Part shown: positions 50,209 to 61,376 of the stretch, piece by piece | Position numbering within the stretch: the first letter of the stretch is position 1 | How the letters are laid out: the number at the start of each line of letters is the position of its first letter | Source of the DNA: Filobasidium wieringae | Lineage: Eukaryota; Basidiomycota; Tremellomycetes; Filobasidiales; Filobasidiaceae | Reading direction: 5' to 3' | Length of the DNA: 64,000 nt | Assembly (NCBI GenBank): GCA_001600055.1 | Contig: BCIV01000001.1 | Span: 1,605,774-1,669,773 of the forward strand | Made by a program: the position numbers and the translations under genes | The notes under the pieces: generated by a model | The model's input: only the letters and a program-made list of their open reading frames with translations | The model's database searches: none | What the model was told of the DNA's origin: nothing

Positions 50209-50474
50209 ACCAAGGTGGCGGGATTCGAAGATCGGGTGTCATCAGTATAACAAACAAAAGGAATTCAAAAGTAGTCATAATCCATGAGCATAGTATTGAA
50301 TAATTGGTTACGTATTTACACTTCTGTCCTCTGAGCGACTCAGTCCATTCCTACTGTAACAGTGTATGAGTACAACTGGGATCGCGCGCGCGCCTCTATC
50401 GGTCTATACCCCTAAATAAGTGCTTCAGAACTGACCGGGGTTCCAAGTTATTCAGTAATGTATGGAAAACTCAC

Positions 50475-50713
50475 GGTTATGGCCATTAGGAAGATCAAGA
50501 CCACTTTGGCTTTTTCTTCCATCAACTGAGCGCATTGCTGATAGCTAGAATCGCGAATGAGAATATTCTGTCGCAAGCATTAGCGATGTAACTGAAGGGT
50601 TGAATAATGGAACTTACAAAAAGGAGCGATATTGCTTGGTTCCCCCTGAGAACATTGAGCTAACGAGAGTCTCGGATAAGATCTATCAACTACCTTGATT
50701 TTGATTTGAACAT
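50475..50713 (-). CDS. Candidate very small gene, at least three exons
   Basis: Weak candidate built from splice signals. Exons 50713-50694, 50645-50618 and 50567-50475 join in phase to 47 residues starting MFKSKSRGNQAISLLF and running to EEKAKVVLIFLMAIT. Donors are GTAGTT, GTAAGT and GTGAGT. After the last exon, either the donor is ignored (nine more codons to a stop) or a short fourth exon follows. The C-terminal part is hydrophobic enough for one membrane helix (VVLIFLMAI). I do not recognise the family, and chance assembly of such short exons is possible. Confidence 0.3.
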
Positions 50714-50960
50714 TCAGATGATAATAGCCGGCTTCGTCTTTTCAAGTCACCGAGCCATTCGACCAGCCCTGAAGTCCTTTTGCACTCGAGTAAAGCGTGG
50801 AGCTTTGTCCATCAGAGGTACCAACATGATGAAGAAAATTCAAGTCAACGGAAAGGCTCATTCCCAACGCTCAATTACTGCCACCTTCCAGCTGCAGTAG
50901 GACGTTTGAAAACTACGAAGGACAATCCTGACCACGATGTGTCTCGGCCTTCGGTCATTG

Positions 50961-50968
50961 TGACGTCA
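50961..50968. promoter_or_regulatory. CRE-type TGACGTCA
   Basis: Exact palindromic ATF/CREB bZIP site 208-215 bp before the NTF2-like gene; a CACGTG E-box follows at 50986-50991. Use in vivo is inferred. Confidence 0.45.
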
Positions 50969-51175
50969 CGCTTTTGAATCGAAGTCACGTGATACGAATC
51001 CGATCTGAATCGATCGATGGAGCGTACGACACCTCAGCGTTCTCGGCACTAGCATCACCTGTCACCCATCATATATATATCCTCACTACTGGCTCAGACT
51101 CCCATATCTTGACCTCGTTCCTCGAACCAATCAACAAGTACACACAAACAAGCAAATCAAACCAAGCAAATCAAC

Positions 51176-52186
51176 ATGTCCGTACCAGCCATCGTCAAAG
51201 AGACCAGGGAAGCTTCCTCCGGCAAGCCCGGCGAGTCTGTAGAGCCTCGTCAGGTCACTACCACCGAAGATATGCACCCAGATCCTTCCAAGAGCATCAA
51301 GCTTCCCGAGAACAGGCAGAAGTTGGTCGACGACGTTATCGCTCTTTACTCTATGGAGCCTACTGTCGAACGTGTCAGCCGATACGCCCCTAACTGTGTT
51401 TATGGTATGACATATTCTTATAATCATTTGCGGCTGTCGCATCGGTGCCGTGCACTGACTTGATGGTGAAAAATAGATGATCAGTTCGTTTACGCCAACA
51501 ACCGATACAAGATGGCTGGCCAATGGTTCGCCCTTCCCAAGCTCTTCAAAGAGAGCAAGAACGAGGGGTATGAGATTATCAAGAACGAAAGGGAGCTCAT
51601 TCAGTATGTGGGCATCGCGTCTATTCAATCTCGATTTGTATACTCATTGAAATATCTCAACAGGTTCAAGAACGAGCAGACTTGGGTCTTGGGATTGCCA
51701 TTCACCGACATCGCCAACAAGTCCGTTACCATTAACGCGCTTGTCAGTTTGTCTTTGGATCCCGCCACTGCCGACTCGGACTTCCCCACCATTGTAAGTT
51801 GACGCAATATACCGTCCGCTAGTTTTTCGTGCTCATCTCAACCACGATCTCGTAGATCTACCACAAGGATCAAGCCAATGAGAAGTAAGCCGATCACACT
51901 GTTTAGATATAGAAGCCTCAGCTCACCCTCTCTCCTCTGCGTTATAGGGACTATTCTCACGAGGGTATCGGCTTTATCATCAAGAAGGTCCAGGCGGATG
52001 TCGTATCCCACTTGTTCAGCGATACCAACTCTCCCGTCGCTTACTTCAAGGTGAGCCCTGATTGTTCCACCCGCATGTTGAGTTTCCAACTCATATTTTC
52101 ACTGACTCGTATAGGCCGATGATCTTCCTGAGAAGAAGGTCGAGAAGTACGGATCGGGTACCAATGCCCCTGTTCAGGACTACTGA
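51176..52186 (+). CDS. NTF2/SnoaL-fold-like protein, function unknown
   Basis: Exons are 51176-51404, 51477-51603, 51664-51793, 51856-51884, 51948-52050 and 52115-52186, giving 229 residues. No signal peptide. The first 50 residues are polar and Pro-rich. KLVDDVIALYSMEPTVERVSRYAPNCVY joined to DDQFVYANNRYKMAGQWFAL is the helix-helix-strand opening typical of NTF2-like folds. Strand pairs follow (TWVLGLPFTDIANKSVTINALVSLSL and IGFIIKKVQADVVSHLF). Codon use is strongly C-biased and the promoter has an AT run at a TATA position, so high or induced expression is likely. No catalytic residues can be named. Its 3' end converges on the WW gene. Confidence 0.78.
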
Positions 52187-52724
52187 GCGGCGAAATGAAT
52201 GAAATCTTTTGTATAAGAGACATACGAGTACATGTAGCTGAACACAAGTAGAGAAAATGATTGTACGACGAGAAGAACGGCAGTTTAGCCCAATATCACA
52301 TTAATTGTCTTTGATCTGAAATCGCAGTCCGTCAAGGAATTTGTTGACTGGCAACAACCATCCCCAAACAGCCAAATATAGGCTACACGTTTTGCTGTTA
52401 CCAGAAGACTCCAGAACGATTCGAGAGAGGACAAGGGCTCGACACTGCTCGAGTCTCTGAAAATTGAGATAGACAGACTAACAACGGAGCTGTGGAGTGG
52501 GATATTGGGACGGGGCCAAGATGAATAAGGCCACCACCACCGATCATACTTCATCGTTGACCGTATGTTCGTGTCCCCCTCCTCCCGACAGCGAGCCACA
52601 CGACGACGAGATTCGTCCGAGTGCAACATACACGGTTAACACGTTCATCTTCATTCGGTTGTCACGATTCGATTTAGAGGGATACAAACCACTCGTTTCA
52701 AAACCAAGGAACCACTTATTATAC
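52187..52724. other. Convergent 3' region
   Basis: 538 bp between two converging genes. The short ORF 52497-52862 overlaps the 3' end of the WW gene in antisense and is taken as chance. Nothing else seen. Confidence 0.45.
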
Positions 52725-53903
52725 TTAGAAAAGAGCTCCACCAAGCAACATACCCGCTCCCAAACCGAGCATCGGTCCTCCCCTACAAATACATCTGTAT
52801 TAGCAGTCGTTCACTGCAACGTTCGCTCGAAGGGAAAGACTTACAAGCCCATTCCTCCGTAACCCATTCCGACACCGCGGTAACCCCCGTATCCCATTCC
52901 GTAACCTCCACCGTAACCGTACCTGGGATAACCAAGACCACCGTATCCTCCACCGTACATGGACGAACGAGTGTAGGGGTAAGCGGGAGCGTTGTAGCTG
53001 TAGGGGCTGTAAGGCAAGAAAGATTGGTAAAGAGACAACAAGCTGAAAATTCATTGCGGAACTTACTCGCTGGCATAGTATCGGGCTGTTTGAGTTGAGT
53101 AGCATACGATCAGGAACAATCTCGGGCGATACAATAGAGTGCATGCGACTCACAGTCCATACCTCCCAATCCTTGCTGCTTCATCAAAGCCTGACGACGC
53201 TCGATAAACTTCTGTCGAGCTTTCTGTATAGTTTGAACGTAGTATGCTATCAGCCTGATTCCCGTTCAAAAGATCAGAGAACCACTAACCCTAGCGTCCT
53301 CCTCTTCCTTTGCCCTCCTCGCCTGTTTCTCAATCTTCTTGGCGTCCCTCTCCTCCTTACTGCTACCCAGAAGTCTATCCTTCAACTTTCCTCCAGTGCT
53401 TCGTTCAGAAGCTTTGGCCTCCCTCTTCCTCCTCGCCTGCTCCATGAGCTGGTCATATTGACTCCTAGCTTCCTTGGCTTGGGTGCTTCTAGGGTTGGCA
53501 GGATGGGTATCGGGTAGGGACTTGATGAACTCGTCATCGTCGTAAGGATGAGTCCAGATACTCCTAGGAGGGTGAGCGCGCGTGTCTACGTAGAAGTGAT
53601 GACCAGACTGGAAAGAGTGTAAACGCAGGATCAGCAACAATTCCCATAACAAGAACGTCAGATCCCTCTACTCACGCCCTTATCGAAGCACCTAGTCCAT
53701 CCCTCAGGGAGCTCTCTCTGCTCATCAGCCATACTCATGGTCTCCTCGATCTCATCTTGAGTAGGCTTGCGGCGGGGCGTAGCTAGCTCGTCATCGGAAC
53801 TGGAGTAGCCGTCATCTTCGTGGGCCAAGTGCTGGGCGCGGGATTCGTGAGCATGGCTCGACTTTCCGGTGACAGAATCGTAGGATGGTGGGGCGGCAGA
53901 CAT
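52725..53903 (-). CDS. WW-domain protein with Gly/Tyr-rich tail
   Basis: Exons are 53903-53676, 53607-53290, 53223-53154, 53085-53067, 53006-52845 and 52782-52725, giving 284 residues. A PPSY motif is at the start (SAAPPSYDS). The WW domain is ELPEGWTRCFDKG joined to SGHHFYVDTRAHPPRSIWTHP, so it is split by intron 1; it would bind proline-rich ligands. A long charged helix (QYDQLMEQARRKREAKA ... KIEKQARRAKEEEDAR) follows, then a Gly/Tyr/Arg-rich low-complexity tail (YGGGYGGLGYPRYGYGGGYG) and a Gly/Leu end (MLGLGAGMLLGGALF). One exon is only 19 nt. It could be a self-assembling or RNA-associated adaptor, but that is inference. Divergent from LTN1. Confidence 0.82.
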
Positions 53904-54861
53904 ATTTGATGTCGTGGTGATGTGTAAGTGTACGGGTCTGTGTTTGTGCCGATAGCCTGGTCTGGTAGTCGAATTTGGTATATCGAGGTAGATGAACCAA
54001 CGAGGCTGGGATGAATCCCATTCTCGAGCTCGGGTTCGCGCGCTAGTCTCGCTGACGTCATGACGGCGAAGAAGCGTTTCTGATGCGAGAGGCAATATCG
54101 TGTCTATCGTTGGTCATTGAACAGAGTGATGAAGGGTGCGATCTATGAGATCTATAATGGATACATAGTTCTAGGCTTTGTGTGACATGGCAGAAAAGTA
54201 TTCTCAACAAACCCTATGAATAAAGTTGCATCTGCAGGCTGTAATCGGGAGTCCCTAGCCGTTATTGATAAAAACTTTCAAAGCGATGTGTGAGACTGTC
54301 TGTCACGAATCGATTGATCCGTGCATACGACAACGAGCAGAGGAGTTGTTCACAGTCACTGAGAATGTGTTTCTCGCACGCCTGGCGATAAACGTTCATC
54401 TGTCACGATCCATTAATCAGGGAGATTGAGTAGAAGAGAGACAGAACAGACAGTGATACAAGACAAGCGAAGACCAGTGGGACCGGAACGTCGGCAATCG
54501 TGTTGACGCCCTATCGATCGCTCTCGATTGCTCAATTTGCGATTAAATCTCTAGGACAGATAGCTTTTCGAAACCAGCTCCAGCTGACCAGCTTATTGTC
54601 GATGTGAAGACCCAGTTGTGAAACACGTTCACAATTGCTTCCTCAGAAGCGCATTCCCGCACCTCTCGATTCTGAAGCGCATCTCATCGAGATCGTTCTT
54701 GCGTTACGTCATCCACAAACCAGTCGCCCAGTCGACTACCATGCAGCTTCGACTTTTCAAAGCCTGTAGAACCGCTTCTTTTGAGCCATCAAAGGTCATA
54801 TTCCTATAGAGCTATAGACAACTTACCAGCTTCTCCTCAACTATAATATACAAAGGCAATC
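53904..54861. promoter_or_regulatory. Divergent promoter, WW gene / LTN1
   Basis: 958 bp. A CRE-type TGACGTCA lies at 54053-54060, 150 bp upstream of the WW gene start. A short plus ORF at 54618-54809 may be a leader uORF of LTN1. No gene called. Confidence 0.5.
54053..54060. promoter_or_regulatory. CRE-type TGACGTCA
   Basis: Exact ATF/CREB palindrome in the WW/LTN1 divergent promoter; same octamer as at 50961. Binding is inferred. Confidence 0.45.
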
Positions 54862-57800
54862 ATGCCTAAACCAAACAAATCCTCTGCTTCATCTGGAACG
54901 CGGAAAAAGCAAGCAGCAAAGAAAGCAGATAAATCAGGTCAAGGTCAAGGTCAAGCTCCAGGACAAGGAGGAAAAGGTGGGAAACAACTGACTAAAGCGG
55001 AAAAGAAGGCACTCAAGAATGCACCCAAGCAGAAGATCTACGTGCCTCCTCCAAAACCCCCGGCGCCTGCCATTCCTGACCCATTAGACTCTCAGGGTTT
55101 GGCGAGGACGTTACCGGCGGAGTTGGTCGTGGTGCTTAGAAGATTGGGAAAGAAAGATAGTGTGACGAAGAGGAAAGGGTTGGAGGAGTTTAAAGACGGT
55201 TGGGTGGATATTGCGGTTTCCACGAAACCTCAAGCGGATGCAGAGGCTGAGGAAGTCAGTGTTGAGGATTCTCTATTAGAAGCATTACCAGTATGGGTGA
55301 GTATCTGCATTCGTAATAAACTTGCGTGAGGACAACTGATCACCTCGACGGATTCTAGTTACACAACCTTCCTTCTCTTCTCCTTTCCCCATCTCACCGA
55401 GCCCTAGCCCTTTCAATCCAAACATCCCTCCTATCAATCCCCGCCATATCTTCTTCCCTACAAAATACCCTAGCATTAGGTCTCTTCCAAGGAGAACATC
55501 AATGCAGGGACGTCATCTCCACTTGGCTGACCGCCTCGGTGGAAGAAAGCGGGCGAAGACAGTTCGGGCAAGAGAATCCTCTGGGCCGGTTCGAGATGTT
55601 TTCATCATGGGAACCGGTGGACGAGAGTGCAGAGCAGCCAGAGACGGGGAAACTTCAGATGTTGGAGCAATTAGGCCTTTTGGTCGAGTATATGGAAATG
55701 GCGCTGTTATCACCACACGACCTGCATGATGAGATACATCCCGCTCCTAAGTCGGTAGAACCGACTTCAGGAACTGCTACGCCCAAGAAAGGTGCGAAGG
55801 GTCTACCTGTTACGCCCGCTTTTGCGCCGTTCGGAAGTACCACCAAAGTGGATGAGGATGCGGTAGAAGAAGAGAGTCAAAAGGCAGAGCGAGTTTCTCG
55901 ATACAACTTGAGCGGAGTGATAGGGTTGACCTATATCCTGAGGAAACTTCCGCAAACGGTCGAATGGCCCGAACGATTGTTGAACCTCTTGAACTCGGCT
56001 GCTTTGTGGAACATGATGAGGCCTGTCGTCCCGAGAAACGAGACGGCAGCCTCTCCTCCCGTGAGGAGAGCCATATATGGACTCCTCTCTGTATTGATCA
56101 CCAAGTACGAAACGATCCTTGGGGACAAGCTTATTATGACTATTGGACCTGCAGTCTTGAGGAGTGTCTGGAGAGAAACCGACCAGAGCGTATGGGGAGG
56201 AACGACTGTTAGTGAAACCATCATAATGTTCCTTACGAAATTCAGGAATGTCTGGAAGATCACGACAAACGATTCTACGATTGGAGAGGACGATACTGCG
56301 GTTGCTGAGGAAGCTGACGAGGATGATGATGATTCGGATGAGGAATCGGACGACGAAGATGAGGCGGACGAGGAAGCTGCAGCTGCTGCGGAACAGAAGC
56401 AGCCGATCCAGGCTGCAACAGAAGCTCAATCTCCGTACACCTTGGGTATGCTGGCGTATAAAGACTTTATGGGGTACTTGCAGAGAGGGTGCAATGGATC
56501 AGCTAGCGAGGGTTATCCTACCGTACTCGTGATCCTTTCTACGTTGCCAGTAGAGGTAAGCTCAACTCGTCTCTTGCCTGATGCATTTTGACTGACTAGA
56601 CTGCGGTGCAGATTCTTCCTCCTACTGTTGCGGCTTATCGAGCTCTCTTTACTTCTTTGTGGGGAGCAGCCGATGCCAAACTTCTGACCTCGACCTCTTC
56701 TGCTGCCGGGCCCTCTTCGATGTTCCAATTTTTGACCGCAGCTATCGACTGCATCGTGTTCCTGTCTATCAAAGCTTGGAAAAACGCAACAGAGGATTCT
56801 AGTCGCAACGACGTCAAAGCTCTTGTAGCTGATGAGACCCAGCGTGTCTGGTCAGAAGGAATATTGGTAGAGGCCTCCAAATTGGCCAGAATGGATCGTT
56901 CCATGTTCGCCGAGAAGCGTTTAGAATCCACTCGGGAGGCATTGGCTTTGTCAAAGGCCTTGTCGCGATTGGCAACTGAATCAGATGGTGAGTCATATCG
57001 CTCTATGGTCCGTACAACTGCTTGCCGGTTCCTGATACATCGACTTGCAGCCTTGAGTAGCGCAGCAATTGATCAGATATGCTCTGTTTCGCGTTCGACC
57101 TTTGCCAAGAAGGATTCTTCGAACCAGATAGACAACCAATCAATATTGATGTCTCGATTCAGCGCGTTGTGCGAGGCGCTAGGTGCTGGTTTCGTGGCTG
57201 ATGACACAATGGCTCAAGCGTTGAACAGCCTGATCCACGATGTCACTTTGGCTTGTGTCAGGACTGCTAGTGACTCCGATGCAAGCCCGACTGTGAAAGA
57301 AGACTCTTTGAAGTTGATCACCAAGATGTTGGACACAAAAGGCGATATCTTGCGACAGACGGAGGATTTGGTCCAGGTAAGTTTCCAACCAGGATAAGTC
57401 ATCGGATTTTCATCAACTAATTAAATTTTCCTCCAGGCTCTCGAATCGCTGATGCAAGATCAGTTGCTGGCATTATTCACCTCGGTGGACCATAATTTCA
57501 CTGGTCCGTTGTGCCGGGAATACCTTGGCTGGTTACAAGCAGCAGATGCTCGGGAGTCAACGTGGAAACACATCTCCCTTGTTGTCGACCAACTTGCTGT
57601 TGAGAAGAAGTTTGACGTCGCTCAGGCACTTCTCACCACCTGGTATGATCCTACTGCATCGCTCGGTGTTGACGGAACAGCTTGGGGTCACATAGTCATG
57701 CAGGCAGCCGAAGTTGCAGACGAGTCTAATCCATCCAAAACATCTGCCCGAGCGTTCGTCTCGGCTGTACTGTTACATGCAGGTAAGCCTTGACTGGAAC

Positions 57801-60800
57801 TATAGCCATATCAGTGCCAGGATCTGATCGCTTTTGTCGTAGGCGATATCATCGATGATGACACCCGTCAAGGGTTGTTGACATTGGTAACCACTGCGAT
57901 CTCATCTGCAGTCAATGAAATGTTTGCTGCAGGAAGCAGTGACGCTATTGACGTTGGTGGCCTTGAAGCTCAACTAGAGGTGGTCCGTCAGATACTGGAA
58001 CAGGACAAGAAGCAGATCACCGAGTCTGAGCTGCACAAAGGAGTTCTTCCATCAATTCACGAAATCGTCATTTTTGGATCACTTCTGGAACCTGCTGTTG
58101 GCCCTGAACTGGTCAACGCTGCTGGATCCTGTCTCGATGCCATCGCTGGCGTGACGTCGTCAGACCAATACACCAAGGTCATGGTCGAGCGTATTCTCAG
58201 CCTGCTGGAAGATGTCTCCTTTAAAATGGAGTAAGTCATCGCGCTTGTTTGTCTTAGATCTCGAACGCTAACCCGACCATTCTTACAGTCCTGCAGACAT
58301 TATCGGGCAACTTCTAGCTCAAAGCCAAACTCAGCGATATTTACCTTCAGCAAAGACATTGATCGAGCTTTCTGAATCTTCTATGCGCGATTGCTTGGAT
58401 AGATCCTCCAAATACACTTTACCTATGGTTTTCGATGATCTGTTACCATACCAGAATGAGGAATCAATCAAAGGGCAGGAGGTATACGATCATAGAGGAC
58501 GATCCACGTACGGACGTCGTCTAGAAGCTGCAATTGCTGTATTACGCAACGGTCGATCGGAAGTCCGTGAATCGCAAGACATATTCCATCACTTGCTGCT
58601 TGCCGGACGTATCCTTCAAGACGAGATCTTGTCTCCTGGATCATCTTTCGGCATCTATCAGTCGGATGTTTCACTACGATATATCCAATCGCTAACGTCG
58701 GCCACTGAAGACATGGTATCATATGCGACCAATGGTCTTAGTTCTGATCTACCTCCGGCTTGGCACGCAGAGACGATGACAGCTATCACTAAAGGCACGC
58801 ACCAAGATAGTAAATCGGTCCTTGCTGCCACGATTGGCCGCCTTGTTGCCGAGGGCGAGGATAATTGCATCTCGCCTCGAGTCCTTCGTTCACTTCTAGG
58901 AAGGATCTTGCGATCAGCAGGAGAGAATACGTTGATCGAGAGGTGGCTAGCGTTTGCTCAAAATCTCGAAATCAAGAGTAAGCTTGATCTTGCAACTCGT
59001 CCGAAGGTTTCAAACTGACAAAGCGATCAATAACAGAGCCTACTGCTACGCGAGCGTTGTTGCAAGCTGCTACTCCTCTTCTTGAAAGATCGCCACGATT
59101 GGATCGTGTACGAAACGAAATAGCGAGCCGACTCACCTCGGTTCCTGTTGCCAAAGCCGACACTGAAGGTCTTCGTCTCATAAGGAACCTCCAAGCAACC
59201 GCTCCGCCGGCTGACTCGGAAGATGTGTTCCTACCTGAACAACGAACAATCTTCCTGATGCAACATCTCAACAGCTGGCTCACCAGTGACGAGGACGCGG
59301 CTGATGATTTGTCAGAAGAGCTGGAGGCACGGGTTTGCCTTCTCTACACACAGTTTGCTCCTATTGTGCAGGCGCGTCCCGGAGCGCATTGGAACTCGGT
59401 GTTCGACATGATTAGCAACAACCTTGAGGTGATTACAATGCGAGGTCTTCTACACTGTAAGAGTTGTGATACTAACTTCAACTATAGACCGCATCCCTAG
59501 CAGATTCCACAACCTACAACTTGTTGTCGGCGACTCTAGCTCTAGTCTCTCAGATCGTTGATCTGACTGCTAGCAACAAGGCTTTGGCTGCAGACTGGGT
59601 TGATAGGGACGAGCACGCACGGTTGCTCGTTCAACTGCTCATCTCGCTGTCCGATGCGAATCAAAGCGGTTCAACTGTTCGCGACAGACTCGTTGGACAG
59701 ATTTGTGATGTCTTGGATGCCTTGAGCACAAGATCGTCACTTGTGGCCGATGTCTCCGCCGTGAGTCAAGATCGATACCACATAGGGCGAAAACTATATC
59801 TGAGCTACATTTACAGTTGTACACACTGCTGAGGTACGAGAACCTAGACGTGCAACGAATTGCCTATCGAATTGCGCGTGGAGTTATCGTTACTCGCACC
59901 GCCGACCTAGTCCTTGAAATGGAGACTGCAATCGGTCAGGAAGACTCGAGCAAGACGCCGAAACTCCCAACCGAGCTTCTCGCTTCGATCTCTTCCGTGG
60001 GCGAAGAGAGCATTGTAAGCTACTGCTTCCTTTCTCGTGCAACAGGTAGACGGCTGATGTTTTCTTCTAGATACCATTCGGAACGCTACTGGCCTGGATG
60101 CTGATCTTTGATCATTTCAATGAAGCTGTCAGTACATGTGGAAACATCACGGTCTACACAGCTAACGCATTTTCGAACTACGTCAGTCATCTTCGTTGAG
60201 GAGCGCTTATACGGATCAAATTCGAGATTCAGGAGCTGTTCAAAATGAGTTTATGACTCATATGCCTGAAACGTTGAGACTGGCCTGCAGCGGTGTCAGT
60301 TCAAAGGACTCTGTCATGTTCGCCGTTGATGAATTCCATCTTGAGCGTTAGTACTCCATGGGCGATCCTCGATTTCTATGATTCTAATCAGAACGAGTTC
60401 TCCTTTCAGTATTGGAAAAGGAGACCGAACAAGCAAATATCGCTCTCTCTGCACATGTGTTCTACCGTGCCATGCAAACCGTTCCTCAGTTGATTCGAAA
60501 CTGGTACGAAGCTTGTAAAGACCGTCAACTGACGATGGCCTTCATCGCGGTCGTCACGAGGCATGTTTCGCCGGTCCTTATCGAACAGGAGTTCGCTGTC
60601 GTCCGCCAGCCTGGTGTCCTTCAGGAACTCGAAAGCGACAGTCTGACTGTGAAGGTCCTCACTGGGTCGCCCGAGGTCACCGCAAAATACATTATTGACG
60701 AGCAGCCGATGGAGATATCGATCAGGTTCCCACAAGAGTACCCGTTGCGTAGTATCGAGGTCAAGGAGATCAACCGAGTCGGTGTTACCGAAGGCAAATG

Positions 60801-61272
60801 GCGGGGATGGATGTTGAACGTACAGCAATTGGTCATGAGCAGAGTGAGTTGGTTTTAGCTTGAATCAGAAGACAGAATGAGTATTAAGGCAAGCCTGCAC
60901 ACAGAATGGTTTGCTTCTTGAAGCTTTGAAACTGTTCAAATCAAACGTGTCTCTTCACTTTGAAGGAAAAACCGAATGTTCAATCGTGAGTCGCATGATG
61001 TACCAAGCTTGTCGCGGATTTTCTGACAATATACCTCTTTAATTTCACTCTAGTGTTACTCGTAAGTCGTTGTCACCAGCAGGGAATGCCGAGTCCCGCC
61101 GATTGCTTGAGCTGACTCTTTCTTCCTTTCTAGCATCATTTCCATGAACGACCGTTCCTTACCCAGTCGAGCATGTCCGACATGCAAAAACAAATACCAC
61201 GCCAACTGTTTGTTCACTTGGTTCAAGTCGTCCAACAGTTCGACTTGTCCAATGTGTAGAAGTTTGTTCTGA
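54862..61272 (+). CDS. LTN1: Listerin E3 ubiquitin ligase (ribosome quality control)
   Basis: Ubiquitinates stalled nascent chains on 60S subunits in the RQC complex. Sixteen exons: 54862-55296, 55359-56555, 56612-56987, 57051-57376, 57437-57782, 57843-58230, 58289-58977, 59037-59428, 59488-59760, 59817-60014, 60071-60127, 60187-60346, 60410-60843, 60905-60985, 61054-61061 and 61134-61272, giving 1832 residues. The N-terminus is basic and Gln/Gly-rich, then LPAELVVVLRRLGKKDSVTKRKGLEEF, the conserved Listerin NTD opening. Long HEAT/ARM-type helices follow. The RWD-like region has YIIDEQPMEISIRFPQEYPL. The C-terminal RING has ligands in ECSIC-YS, ACPTC, KYHANC and TCPMC, ending FKSSNSSTCPMCRSLF. 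Exon 15 is an 8-nt microexon holding the second RING Cys. A mid-gene acidic run (about 56290-56380) sits between HEAT blocks. Confidence 0.93.
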
Positions 61273-61376
61273 TCTCAATTCACACCACACACTGTATCTC
61301 CGATCGAACATGATTTGTAAAAGTATCCTTGTGTAAGTTATCATAAAGCATAGCATGTCTGCATTACAATCCTCCT

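Larger units (their letters stand above)
50209..51175. promoter_or_regulatory. GH3 3' flank, candidate small gene, and promoter of the NTF2-like gene
   Basis: 967 bp. It includes a CG run at 50383-50392, the candidate small minus gene (50475-50713), a CRE-type TGACGTCA at 50961-50968, an E-box CACGTG at 50986-50991 and an AT run (TATATATATA) at 51071-51080, about 100 bp before the start of the next gene. Confidence 0.55.

Noticed and set aside
50383..50392. CG run as an origin or Z-DNA element
   Set aside because: Only about 10 bp of alternating CG; too short to support a function.
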